A program made the translations under genes and the position numbers. The notes under the pieces were generated by a model. That model saw only the letters and a list, made by a program, of their open reading frames with translations. It was not told the DNA's origin and ran no database searches. From Bacteroidales bacterium (GTDB taxonomy: Bacteria; Bacteroidota; Bacteroidia; Bacteroidales; UBA932), in the NCBI GenBank assembly GCA_024691765.1, contig JAILNI010000049.1, forward strand, positions 1-64,000: a stretch of 64,000 nucleotides of DNA, written 5' to 3'. Numbering within the stretch: the first letter of the stretch is position 1; every line of letters begins with the position of its first letter. Shown one piece after another: positions 34,885-42,622 of the stretch.

Positions 34885-35361
34885 TCAGCTCCTCAGGAGT
34901 TCGAGGTCTTTCTTGAGAATCATTTTCGGATCCATCATGGCGACCTTCTGGAAAAGCTGCACCTGGCGCGGAAGCGAGAGATACACTTTATCTTCGTGCT
35001 TGCCCTTGCGCCACCACTTGTAGAAGCCCACGGGATCGTTCTCGAAAGGAATCTTGGCCATGATTCCGCTGCTGTATCCGGGATAGTCGATGACCAGCCT
35101 GAGCCCGGTAAAACGCTTGTAGTAGTCGGGATCTGCCCTGCGAAGTTTGCTCACCAGAGGATTCAGCACCTCATATTCGTCGACCTGAAGCGATTTTTCG
35201 CGGATTATCATCTTATGGATGCGGACCGGGTCCACGTTGATCCAGACGCCCATCTTGAGGGTGACAGGGCCTTCGTCGGTGTCGAGCGTGAGCTCATCCA
35301 TCGACGTATAGACCTTTTCCGGGTCCAATGGGCACACAGCCATTTGCTCCATTTCGGCCAT
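34885..35361 (-). CDS. Unrecognised cytosolic protein heading the gcv operon
   Basis: 158 residues, no signal peptide or membrane helix, mixed alpha/beta composition with several Trp/Tyr/Lys-rich stretches (GFYKWWRKGKHEDKVYLSLP). I do not recognise a domain. Its promoter box (35369-35376) lies 7 bp before the ATG, and gcvT follows 11 bp after its stop, so it is the promoter-proximal gene of the glycine cleavage operon. A role in regulation or assembly of the complex is possible but has no direct support. Confidence 0.65.
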   Translation of the reverse strand: MAEMEQMAVCPLDPEKVYTSMDELTLDTDEGPVTLKMGVWINVDPVRIHKMIIREKSLQVDEYEVLNPLVSKLRRADPDYYKRFTGLRLVIDYPGYSSGIMAKIPFENDPVGFYKWWRKGKHEDKVYLSLPRQVQLFQKVAMMDPKMILKKDLELLRS

Positions 35362-35368
35362 ATCGCAT

Positions 35369-35376
35369 CAAATTTA
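35369..35376 (-). promoter_or_regulatory. -7 box TAAATTTG for the gcv operon
   Basis: Full TAnnTTTG match on the minus strand, 7 bp before the ATG at 35361. Just upstream (35378-35398) lies a perfect 9-bp inverted repeat, AGGTTTTTT/AAAAAACCT with a TTG loop, where a regulator could bind. No TTTG is at the ideal -33 distance. Confidence 0.6.
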
Positions 35377-35422
35377 GAGGTTTTTTTTGAAAAAACCTAA
35401 CAAAAATTGCGAAATATCGCGC

Positions 35423-36232
35423 CTAGAGCATGTTTGAAAGGGTATCGTAGTAGCGTTTGCTCACCGGAATGCCCGGCACTCCCTGCATGTCGAGGTCGGC
35501 GTAAATCCATCCGTTTTCCTTGCGCAGTATCGTAACGTGGGCAGGATTGATGAAATAGGAACGCTGGCAGCGGACCAGACCGTGGCGCAGGCAGCTTTCT
35601 TCTATGGAATTCATCGACGCCCTGAGCGTATACTTGTTTGCCTTGCCGTTGTCAGTGAACCATATGCACACGTAATTCTCCTCCGCCTTAATGTACAGGA
35701 TGGCGCTCACCGCAATGAGGAACTTGGGCTTCCTGTAGGCATCGTAAAAACGGATAAGGCTTCCGTCCGCCTCTGATGCTGCTTCCTTTGAAGCGTCGCC
35801 GTCAGGCAATGAGAATGAAAGCGTGAGGATGAGATAGGGGAAAATGAGTATCAAGCTCGTATATGGAAGACAGAAACCGAACAGCGAATCGAAATAGCCG
35901 TACTCCCCGCTGGACATCAGACTCAGGTAAAGGGCCTGGAAGAGGGATATTACCACAAGTTCAGCAAGGCACCAGAAAAAGTAGTTCGCCCAGTTGAATC
36001 TTTTGGAATTGATGAAGAAATGAAGCCCCGTGCGCATCATCGCCTCCAGCACGAGCATGATTGCGAAGAGCAGCGAGATGTTTGCCGGGAAAAGCCCGCG
36101 GCCCATATCCAGATAATCCACCGCATTGAAGGGGTAGTAAACGATTATGAATGCAAGGTAGAATGCCGGTATTACGGTCATGAAGACTATAGTAGCCGGC
36201 CAGCGGAGGATACGCTTCGGAAAAATACTCAT
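35423..36232 (-). CDS. Membrane-bound LytTR-family transcription regulator
   Basis: 269 residues with ATG at 36232; an in-frame GTG three codons upstream is less likely. Four membrane helices fill the first ~145 residues (TIVFMTVIPAFYLAFIIVYY; ANYFFWCLAELVVISLFQAL; PYTSLILIFPYLILTLSFSL). The C-terminal ~100 residues form a LytTR DNA-binding domain: ILYIKAEENYVCIWF, RASMNSIEESCLRHGLVRCQ, RSYFINPAHV, and the terminal PVSKRYYDTLSNML. There is no receiver domain and no adjacent histidine kinase, so the membrane part may sense a signal directly. Upstream is an array of GTCAC repeats that LytTR could bind. Confidence 0.88.
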   Translation of the reverse strand: MSIFPKRILRWPATIVFMTVIPAFYLAFIIVYYPFNAVDYLDMGRGLFPANISLLFAIMLVLEAMMRTGLHFFINSKRFNWANYFFWCLAELVVISLFQALYLSLMSSGEYGYFDSLFGFCLPYTSLILIFPYLILTLSFSLPDGDASKEAASEADGSLIRFYDAYRKPKFLIAVSAILYIKAEENYVCIWFTDNGKANKYTLRASMNSIEESCLRHGLVRCQRSYFINPAHVTILRKENGWIYADLDMQGVPGIPVSKRYYDTLSNML

Positions 36233-36236
36233 TTCT

Positions 36237-36345
36237 GTCACAAAAATATCAGTGACAAAGATACGAAATATCTTGAATTCGTCACCAAATATGCTCTTTT
36301 GTCACAAATTTGCCATTTTAGTCACAATTGGCACGTCACTGTAAC
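36237..36345. promoter_or_regulatory. Array of GTCAC repeats, candidate LytTR operators
   Basis: GTCAC occurs at 36237, 36281, 36301, 36321 and 36335, and inverted (GTGAC) at 36252; GTAAC is at 36341. The copies at 36281, 36301 and 36321, with the imperfect one at 36341, are spaced exactly 20 bp, about two helical turns, and several are followed by AAA (TTTTGTCACAAATTTG). LytTR proteins typically bind direct repeats about 21 bp apart. The array lies between the lytTR gene and the divergent promoter at 36375. Confidence 0.7.
36256..36263 (-). promoter_or_regulatory. -7 box TATCTTTG for the LytTR gene
   Basis: Full TAnnTTTG match on the minus strand, 23 bp before the ATG at 36232. A second match, TATTTTTG, is at 36241-36248, 8 bp before the ATG. 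Both sit among the GTCAC repeats, which fits autoregulation. Confidence 0.55.
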
Positions 36346-36374
36346 TATTTTGAGAATAATCCGTCAGTGCTCTC

Positions 36375-36382
36375 TAAATTTG
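36375..36382 (+). promoter_or_regulatory. -7 box TAAATTTG of a divergent promoter with no downstream gene
   Basis: Full TAnnTTTG match on the plus strand with TTTTG at 36348-36352 (22 bp spacer, slightly long). Start of transcription would be near 36386. The repeats at 36321 and 36341 then lie at about -65 and -45, a usual activator position. Confidence 0.6.
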
Positions 36383-36385
36383 CAT

Positions 36386-36497
36386 TGGCAACTTGAATTT
36401 ACGCTTACGTAACAAAGTTGTTAGATACGCGAAAAGTACTTAAACTATCAGAAAAACCGAAGGCCCGCGGAAGCAATTCCGCGGGCCTTTTTATTTG
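36386..36497 (+). ncRNA. Candidate small RNA, about 110 nt
   Basis: The interval is bounded by a promoter box (36375-36382) and a strong terminator (36460-36497) on the same strand. It contains no ATG or GTG and no TTG-started frame longer than about ten codons. The 5' part can fold weakly (CGTAAC with GTTA nearby). No known RNA family is recognised. Confidence 0.5.
36460..36497 (+). terminator. Strong intrinsic terminator, GNRA loop
   Basis: AAGGCCCGCGGAA pairs perfectly with TTCCGCGGGCCTT (13 bp) around a GCAA loop, then TTTTATTT. On the minus strand a T-run follows after CGG, so it may also end the tRNA-Phe transcript. Confidence 0.88.
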
Positions 36498-36500
36498 GTG

Positions 36501-36573
36501 TGGTGCTGGCAGGAGTTGAACCGGCGACACATGGATTTTCAGTCCATTGCTCTACCACCTGAGCTACAGCACC
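36501..36573 (-). tRNA. tRNA-Phe (GAA)
   Basis: A 73-nt cloverleaf. The acceptor stem GGTGCTG/CAGCACC is perfect, the anticodon arm is TGGACTGAAAATCCA with anticodon GAA, and the T arm is CGGTTCAACTCC. The 3' CCA is not directly encoded (the genomic sequence after the discriminator A is CAC). Confidence 0.97.
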
Positions 36574-36587
36574 CCGTTTTGGGATTG

Positions 36588-36618
36588 CAAAGATAGGGAA
36601 ATTCCAACAATCTGCAAA
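36588..36618 (-). promoter_or_regulatory. tRNA-Phe promoter with consensus boxes
   Basis: Minus strand: TTTG (36618-36615), a 19-bp spacer, TATCTTTG (36595-36588), 14 bp before the tRNA. Confidence 0.85.
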
Positions 36619-36629
36619 TTATTTTTCAA

Positions 36630-37490
36630 TTATTTTACGGTGATGGAATACTCTTTGGCGCCGTAACCGCACCAGCACCCTATTCCCCCGCTGACATTGT
36701 ATTCCGGATTGTAGGTTGCAGGGAACATCGGAACTACGGAAAGCGAAACCACCTTGAAGTAACTGTACCAGAAATCGTATGATCCCCTGTCCATGGTGCA
36801 GAACCTCAGGCTGAGCTTGTCTCCCTTTTCAAAAGCGGCGGGGTTAAAGGCCCATGAGTGTTCGTTGTTTACGCTCATGCCTTTCATTACGTCGATTGTT
36901 GCCGGCCTTGACAGGTTCCTGTCGCTAATACTCCCCATATATGCGGGAACGAAGGTGCTGTCCTGGCCGGCTACCTTTACGAACAGCCCGTAATAGTCTT
37001 CAGTAGCCTCCGGATCGGTGAACCTGGCCTTTATGCAGTATTTGCTCTCGTCGTCCGGGTAAGGTTCGCACCATAGGCTGTCCAGCGGCACGCCGGCGGG
37101 TATGGTGGTGCTTCCCGTTACCGTATGGCCGTCGTATTCCACCTTGAGGCTGTAAGTCTTGCCGGCGACGCCGCTTATCATGCTGGATGCCGTCTTGCTC
37201 GTCCAAATGAAAGGCGGATAGTATCTGTCGTCCTTCACCCCGTCGAGCATAACGGTATTGTCTCCGTCCGAAACCCAGACTTTGCACTGCATTTTAACCA
37301 GGTGCGAGCCCTGGTCGTCTATCTTCTGATATTCGGTGGATGTCGGAACCGACGTGGTTACGATAACAACCGGATGCGCCCCGTCGTCTATCCAGCCTTC
37401 GATGCACAGCCTCTCCTCCCCTTCAGGCTGCCACGAAGGCGTGCATGCGGCAAGGGAAACCAGGAGGCCTATTAACGCTAACTTCTTCAT
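36630..37490 (-). CDS. DUF4249 family lipoprotein
   Basis: 286 residues. Signal peptide with lipobox (LAAC, Cys at residue 16), then a beta-rich domain with the DUF4249 pattern (LCIEGWIDDGAHPVVIVTTS near the start; GKTYSLKVEYDGHTVTGSTT in the middle). DUF4249 lipoproteins occur next to TonB-dependent receptors and are thought to act with them on the cell surface. Here it overlaps the receptor gene by 4 bp. Substrate unknown. Confidence 0.85.
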   Translation of the reverse strand: MKKLALIGLLVSLAACTPSWQPEGEERLCIEGWIDDGAHPVVIVTTSVPTSTEYQKIDDQGSHLVKMQCKVWVSDGDNTVMLDGVKDDRYYPPFIWTSKTASSMISGVAGKTYSLKVEYDGHTVTGSTTIPAGVPLDSLWCEPYPDDESKYCIKARFTDPEATEDYYGLFVKVAGQDSTFVPAYMGSISDRNLSRPATIDVMKGMSVNNEHSWAFNPAAFEKGDKLSLRFCTMDRGSYDFWYSYFKVVSLSVVPMFPATYNPEYNVSGGIGCWCGYGAKEYSITVK

Positions 37491-39493
37491 CTTCTGTAGA
37501 ATATGCTGATAGACGGAAGGATGGAGAATCCCATTGTGGTAGGGCCGTAAGCGAAGGTCCGGTCTTCGTTTACATACAGCCTGCAGAATATCTGGTTGTC
37601 CCGCATTGTGGCATTGTATACGGAGAAGTTCAATCCGAAGGTCTCATCAGCCCGCTGAAGGAAATACCAGTTGAAACTGAGGTCGGCCCGGAAATACGGG
37701 GCGAGCCTGCTTGAATTGTGGGCGGCGTAGTGCGAGACGATGCGGCTTCCCATCATGTAGAAGGAATCGGGAGCGGTAAATGGCGTGCCGCTTGCAGCCA
37801 CTACCGATGCCCCTGCGGACCAGCCGCGTCCGTTCCATGTGGCCACAGCATTCAGTTCGTGGAGCCTTTCATGATTGGAAGGATACTCTCCCGCATAGCC
37901 TGCGACGTCGAAATTGCGAAGCGAGCGTCCGAGGTTGTAGGCCAGCCATCCGGTGAGCCTGCCGGCCTGTTTGTGCAGCATGAGGGAGATTCCGAAATTC
38001 CGTCCGTCGCCCTTCAGAAGAACGTCGTCGAGGTCGTAATCTCCCGAAATGAAGTCGAACACGTCGCCCGTATACTCCACCTGGTTGCGCAATGTCCTGT
38101 AATAAAGGTCGGCCTTTACCGCAAACATTCCGTTATGGAAGGTATTGTTGTACGAAGCGATGCCGTACAACGAACTCTGAGGCTCCGCATGGCTCCCTGC
38201 AAGGAACCAGAACTCGCAGGGGAAACCAAGGTTGGAGAGTCCTGTCTGGAAGATGTATTGATGGGCCGCTCCAGCGGAGAATTCAAGTTTTCCCGCCCTG
38301 AGCATGTTGTAGCGCAACAAGGCGGAAGGTGACACGCCCCAGTGGTTGTGCCTTTCAGGGTCCAGGAAATGCGTGCCGCGAAGAGTCATGTGGGCGGACA
38401 GTTCCGCGGTCAGCGACAAATCGAAGCCTGTCCAGAAGCTGGTTTCGAGGGCAGTCTGAAGCTCAGCTGAACCATCCGACTCATTGTAAGAGCCTTCCAT
38501 GTACGGGTACTGAAGCAGCGCCTTGTGCCATGCGCTTTCGGCCCCAGCGCTCCAGTAATCCGCCTTCCACTCAGCCTTGTAACCCGCGCTTCCGATGCTT
38601 GAGGGAACCGAGGCGGACATGCTGTTGAAGTTTATGTCCACATCGAGTCCGAAGCGGCTTGCCCAGATTTGCTGGAAGAGTTTTCCATGCGTCCAGGAAA
38701 GGGAGGCGAGCGAATTCCCCCAGACGGCGTCGACTCCGAGTCCAATTCCCTTTGAATCAAGTTTGCCAGCATCCGAGCCGGTGTAGAAATTGAAAGCGAG
38801 TAGGTCTTTGGATGAAGGTCTGCTCACCAGACTGGCATTGAGGTCGCCGAAACCATATGTTATGGGTTCATTACCAATCTTGATGACGTCTTTGTAAAGC
38901 AGATTGATGAACGATCCGCGTCCGGAAAGCGAAAGGGCCGTCTTTTTCCCGAGCGGCTGCCTCAGCGTTCCCTGGGCGGATATCAGGCCGGCAGACAGGT
39001 CCAGGACGGTCTTGTCCAGTATGGTTTCCGGGATGCTCATATCCACCTCTCCCCCGAGTCTGTTGGAGTTTTCCGCCCATTGGGCGAAACGCATGGTGGA
39101 AAAATGCGGAGGATTGAATACCGAGAATATTCCGAGAAGGTGCTTAGCGCCGTATACCGGTACGCCCTGCATGCTCACCATGCTGTGGGCGCTTTCGCTG
39201 CCCTGTATGTGGAGCCCTGCGTCCATTTCTCCCCCTGTCTCCACTCCGGGAAGGGATGCAAGGAAACGCACGGGATCGGCGTTCCCCAGGACTGACGGAA
39301 TGGAAGCGAGGCCGCTGATGTCCACCCTGTCTACACCGGCACGCCCGAGAACAAGGGTCGAAGTATGCCTGCGGGCGGCCAGGACGGTGCTGTCCAGGCT
39401 GACCTTAATGGAATCGGCCTGCCCCCAAGCTTGCTGGAAAGCCAGAAGGCATACAAGCGCAAGGACAGGCCGGTGGAGTTTCCTCGGAATCAT
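37487..39493 (-). CDS. TonB-dependent outer-membrane receptor
   Basis: 668 residues: signal peptide (to about QQAWG), a plug domain (IPSVLGNADPVRFLASLPGV; GLHIQGSESAHSMVSMQGVP) and a barrel with a terminal aromatic strand. The usual N-terminal CarboxypepD-regulatory-like domain and a clear TonB box are not visible, so it is shorter than most Bacteroidota receptors. It should import a substrate too large for porins using TonB energy. It is followed by a DUF4249 lipoprotein and preceded 12 bp upstream by another lipoprotein, forming a three-gene unit. It lacks the SusD partner of glycan systems. Confidence 0.87.
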   Translation of the reverse strand: MIPRKLHRPVLALVCLLAFQQAWGQADSIKVSLDSTVLAARRHTSTLVLGRAGVDRVDISGLASIPSVLGNADPVRFLASLPGVETGGEMDAGLHIQGSESAHSMVSMQGVPVYGAKHLLGIFSVFNPPHFSTMRFAQWAENSNRLGGEVDMSIPETILDKTVLDLSAGLISAQGTLRQPLGKKTALSLSGRGSFINLLYKDVIKIGNEPITYGFGDLNASLVSRPSSKDLLAFNFYTGSDAGKLDSKGIGLGVDAVWGNSLASLSWTHGKLFQQIWASRFGLDVDINFNSMSASVPSSIGSAGYKAEWKADYWSAGAESAWHKALLQYPYMEGSYNESDGSAELQTALETSFWTGFDLSLTAELSAHMTLRGTHFLDPERHNHWGVSPSALLRYNMLRAGKLEFSAGAAHQYIFQTGLSNLGFPCEFWFLAGSHAEPQSSLYGIASYNNTFHNGMFAVKADLYYRTLRNQVEYTGDVFDFISGDYDLDDVLLKGDGRNFGISLMLHKQAGRLTGWLAYNLGRSLRNFDVAGYAGEYPSNHERLHELNAVATWNGRGWSAGASVVAASGTPFTAPDSFYMMGSRIVSHYAAHNSSRLAPYFRADLSFNWYFLQRADETFGLNFSVYNATMRDNQIFCRLYVNEDRTFAYGPTTMGFSILPSISIFYRR

Positions 39494-39505
39494 CCGGGAT
39501 AATTG

Positions 39506-40831
39506 CTATTTCAGTACCTCTTCGTCTTCAGGTGCCTCGATGAGGCCGATTTCCTGGAAGTAAGACATCACCTTCATCATGAGGTTCTCATATGCCTTCA
39601 TGGTCTTGGTGAAGTTGTCCGGGGTGAAGAACTCGGTGGCAACGGTCTTGGTGCCGTCATTGAACTTGATGACGGGAAGGATTTCGTAGCCGTCTTTGAT
39701 TTCCTCACCGGACTCTTCGTCGATCCTGGACATCTCTACAGCCTCGAGTTCCACGTAAGCCTGCTTGCTCTCGCTGCCGTTGTAATAGATGCCGAGGTCG
39801 TAGAAGGGCTTGAGGGTCTTGAGCCATGCATTGGCATCATTCATATCGGCCATCTTTTCGGGCACGGCCTTGTAGGCGGGAAGCAGTCCGTCGTAATTGA
39901 CGCTGCCCTTGGCCTGCACCTGGCCGAGCACATCGATTGAGAGAGATGCCTTCTTGCAGTTGATTCCGTCTTCAATGCCGGTATTCTCGTCGCTGTAATA
40001 AAGCTCGGTTGCGCTGGAGTTGATGGAAAGCAGATTCTTGCTGCCGCGCTTGAAGCTGAACTTCTCGCTGAAGTTGCGGTTCTTGTAGGAGAGCTGCGAA
40101 AGATTCAGGGAGTAGTCACCAGCCTTGACGACGGCGTTCACTCCGACCGTGAACTCATTGAAGTCGGGTTCAACAGTGAGGTCGTTCGGGCCGCTGTAGT
40201 CGAGCTTCGCCTCGATGCTGAAGGGCTTGGCGTTGTCGGCGGTGAAATCCACTACGAACTTTTCGGGAAGAACAAGATAGGTCTGCTCGCACAGCACTAT
40301 GCTGTCGGGAACATTAACTCTATTGTGATTCTCGTCATAGTAATAATCCGTCTTTTCGCTGTCGTTCCTGACAAGAACGCTGTTCTTGCTGTCGGTAATC
40401 TTGACAACGCCCTTGTAGCTGTGACCCTGGGCGTCGAAAGCAATCTGGAAATCGTCGAATTCGCCTTCCTCGGGCTTTGCAACTGCCTTGTCGTCAATGT
40501 CGAAGTGACCCTTGATTCCGGCGAAAGAGAGCGTATAGGTAATTGTCCTTTGGCTCATCCCGGCATTGAAGGTGGTATCCTCCGCTTCGATACTGAGACG
40601 GATTGCTTTGGTATTGGCAGTGTCGAGGAGTTCGATTGCGGGGGCTACGATGTCAATCGTGCTCTTCCAGTTCTTGAGGTCGAGTTCATTGATGAACTGC
40701 TCGCCCACCTGGTCGAGCTTGACCTTCTGCTCTTTGGCATTATACTTGGTTTCCTTGTCCTTGCCACAGGACACGAGTGTTCCCGCTGCAACTGTAAGCA
40801 GGAGCACCATGGCGATAAATGATTTTCTCAT
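39506..40831 (-). CDS. Large predicted lipoprotein, family not recognised
   Basis: 441 residues with a signal peptide and lipobox (LVSC, Cys at residue 22). The mature protein is beta-rich and acidic with repeated Lys/Asp/Asn segments; no enzyme motif is visible. The first gene of a unit with the TonB receptor and DUF4249 lipoprotein, it could be a substrate-binding or structural component of that system. The promoter box is at 40891-40898. Confidence 0.7.
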   Translation of the reverse strand: MRKSFIAMVLLLTVAAGTLVSCGKDKETKYNAKEQKVKLDQVGEQFINELDLKNWKSTIDIVAPAIELLDTANTKAIRLSIEAEDTTFNAGMSQRTITYTLSFAGIKGHFDIDDKAVAKPEEGEFDDFQIAFDAQGHSYKGVVKITDSKNSVLVRNDSEKTDYYYDENHNRVNVPDSIVLCEQTYLVLPEKFVVDFTADNAKPFSIEAKLDYSGPNDLTVEPDFNEFTVGVNAVVKAGDYSLNLSQLSYKNRNFSEKFSFKRGSKNLLSINSSATELYYSDENTGIEDGINCKKASLSIDVLGQVQAKGSVNYDGLLPAYKAVPEKMADMNDANAWLKTLKPFYDLGIYYNGSESKQAYVELEAVEMSRIDEESGEEIKDGYEILPVIKFNDGTKTVATEFFTPDNFTKTMKAYENLMMKVMSYFQEIGLIEAPEDEEVLK

Positions 40832-40890
40832 AATATCTTTGAAATAGTTTGTTTCCTAAGTATATAGATGAAAATCTCTGATTTTCGCTG

Positions 40891-40898
40891 CAAAGGTA
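40891..40898 (-). promoter_or_regulatory. -7 box TACCTTTG for the lipoprotein-TonB unit
   Basis: Full TAnnTTTG match on the minus strand, 59 bp before the ATG at 40831. Confidence 0.55.
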
Positions 40899-40911
40899 GT
40901 CAACATTTTAT

Positions 40912-40919
40912 TATTTTTG
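40912..40919 (+). promoter_or_regulatory. -7 box TATTTTTG for sppA
   Basis: Full TAnnTTTG match on the plus strand, 17 bp before the ATG at 40937, divergent from the lipoprotein promoter. Confidence 0.6.
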
Positions 40920-40936
40920 TATAAATACAAACGACG

Positions 40937-42622
40937 ATGAAAAGATTTTTACTGCTGGCGGCATGCCTTATTGCGGTGGCCGTCACACCTGCCCGGGCAG
41001 ATGAATTCCTCAAAGGGAAAATCCTTCGCGTAGACCTTTCCGACGCTGTTGCGGAAAGGGGCGGCAATTCCTTCAGCCTATCGCTGAGCGGAGCTTCCCT
41101 GAATTCATCGGTCTCGCTGCTCAGCCTGGAGCGCGCCCTTCGAAAAGCAAAGGACGACAAGAACATAGCAATGGTCTTCCTTAACATAGACCATTTCTCC
41201 GCCGGAATGGCGGCTATGGAAGAGGTTCGCAACTGCCTTGCCGACCTGAGTGCCGGCGGGAAGCCCGTCGTGGCTTATGCCGCGTCGCTCGGAAACGGTT
41301 CGTATTACCTTGCTTCCGTGGCCGACCGCATCTTCATATATCCTAAGGGCGAAGGGTCCCTGAGTGGCCTCGGCAGCACGCAATTCTTCATCAAGGACCT
41401 TCTGGACAAGTTCGGGATCGAGGTGCAGCTGATACGCCACGGCAAGTTCAAGAGCGCCGGCGAGATGTACATACGGAACGACATCAGCCCCGAAAACCGC
41501 CGCCAGTACGAAGAACTGCTCGGCAGCATCTGGAACGGTTTCGTGGAGGAGATGGCCGCATCGCGGGGCCTCGAGCCTTCGGTGATTCAGCAGATGGCCG
41601 ACGGCATGGTGCTGAGCACAGCGCAGACCTGGCTCGACGCAGGCCTTGTGGACGGTCTGAAGTATCGCGACGAGATGGAGGACTACCTCTGCCGACTGTT
41701 CGGAACCACAAGTTCTTCCGACGTGAAGGTGGTGGAGGTTACCGAATATATGGATAAGCTCAAGAAGGGCCAGGCTTCGAAGAAGATAGCCGTTATCTAC
41801 GCCGACGGTGAAATAGTCCGCGAAAGCGGCGACATCGTGGGAGAGATGCTTTCCCGCCAGATAGCGGCAGTCCGTGCGGATTCCACCGTGAAGGCTGTCG
41901 TCTTCCGTGTCAACTCCCCCGGCGGCGAAGTGGTTGCGGCCGACATGATACGCCGCGAAATAGAGCTTCTCCGCAATGACAAACCAGTAGTTGCGAGCTA
42001 CGGCGCCTACGCTGCTTCGGGAGGATACCTCATCTCTGCAGGCTGCGACCGCATCTTCGCGGACAACGCCACCCTTACCGGCAGCATAGGAGTTTTCGGC
42101 ATGGTTCCGTCGTTTGGAAAAGCTATCAAAAAGAATCTCTATGTAACTCCGGTGCAGATCGGAACCAACGCCCACAGCGGCATGGGATCTGGTATCGAGC
42201 CCCTCTCCCCTGAGGAAGAGGCCTGGTACCAGCAGGAGATCGAAGGCATTTACGAGGATTTCGTGGGAGTTGTGGCAGAAGGACGTTCTATGACTCGGGA
42301 AGCAGTCGACGAGATTGCCCAGGGCCGCGTATGGAGCGGAAAGGACGCCCTCGGGATAGGTCTTGTGGACGAAAAGGGCACCCTGATGGATGCGATAGAC
42401 TACGCCGCGAAGCTCGCGGAGAAGAAACTCGGAAAGAATTACCGTATAGTATGCTACCCGGAGAAGAGAAGCCTGAAAGACATGCTCAAAGACCCTTCCG
42501 GCAAGAAGAACGATGATGACAAGCCCCTTGTGCGCGTGGAAGACCTTCTGCACCCCGGACTCAACATAATGGCTCGCATGCCTTACGTCGGATTGGAATA
42601 TAAAGTTAAAAGTATCAGATAA
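40937..42622 (+). CDS. sppA: Signal peptide peptidase SppA, 67-kDa type
   Basis: 561 residues in the long SppA form with two tandem S49 halves. An N-terminal hydrophobic segment (MKRFLLLAACLIAVAVTPA) could be an anchor or a signal peptide. The catalytic Lys is in RHGKFKSAGEMYIR in the first half, and the nucleophile Ser in YAASGGYLISAGCDRIF in the second, followed by LTGSIGVFGMVPS. It degrades cleaved signal peptides at the inner membrane. It shares one base (TAATG) with the next gene. Confidence 0.93.
   Translation: MKRFLLLAACLIAVAVTPARADEFLKGKILRVDLSDAVAERGGNSFSLSLSGASLNSSVSLLSLERALRKAKDDKNIAMVFLNIDHFSAGMAAMEEVRNCLADLSAGGKPVVAYAASLGNGSYYLASVADRIFIYPKGEGSLSGLGSTQFFIKDLLDKFGIEVQLIRHGKFKSAGEMYIRNDISPENRRQYEELLGSIWNGFVEEMAASRGLEPSVIQQMADGMVLSTAQTWLDAGLVDGLKYRDEMEDYLCRLFGTTSSSDVKVVEVTEYMDKLKKGQASKKIAVIYADGEIVRESGDIVGEMLSRQIAAVRADSTVKAVVFRVNSPGGEVVAADMIRREIELLRNDKPVVASYGAYAASGGYLISAGCDRIFADNATLTGSIGVFGMVPSFGKAIKKNLYVTPVQIGTNAHSGMGSGIEPLSPEEEAWYQQEIEGIYEDFVGVVAEGRSMTREAVDEIAQGRVWSGKDALGIGLVDEKGTLMDAIDYAAKLAEKKLGKNYRIVCYPEKRSLKDMLKDPSGKKNDDDKPLVRVEDLLHPGLNIMARMPYVGLEYKVKSIR

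Noticed and set aside
35362..35422. Glycine riboswitch before the gcv operon
   Set aside because: The predicted leader is only a few nucleotides and no tandem aptamer structure is present.
36281..36345. CRISPR array from the evenly spaced repeats
   Set aside because: Units are only 5-10 bp conserved with 20-bp period and no true spacers; no cas genes are near. An operator array fits better.
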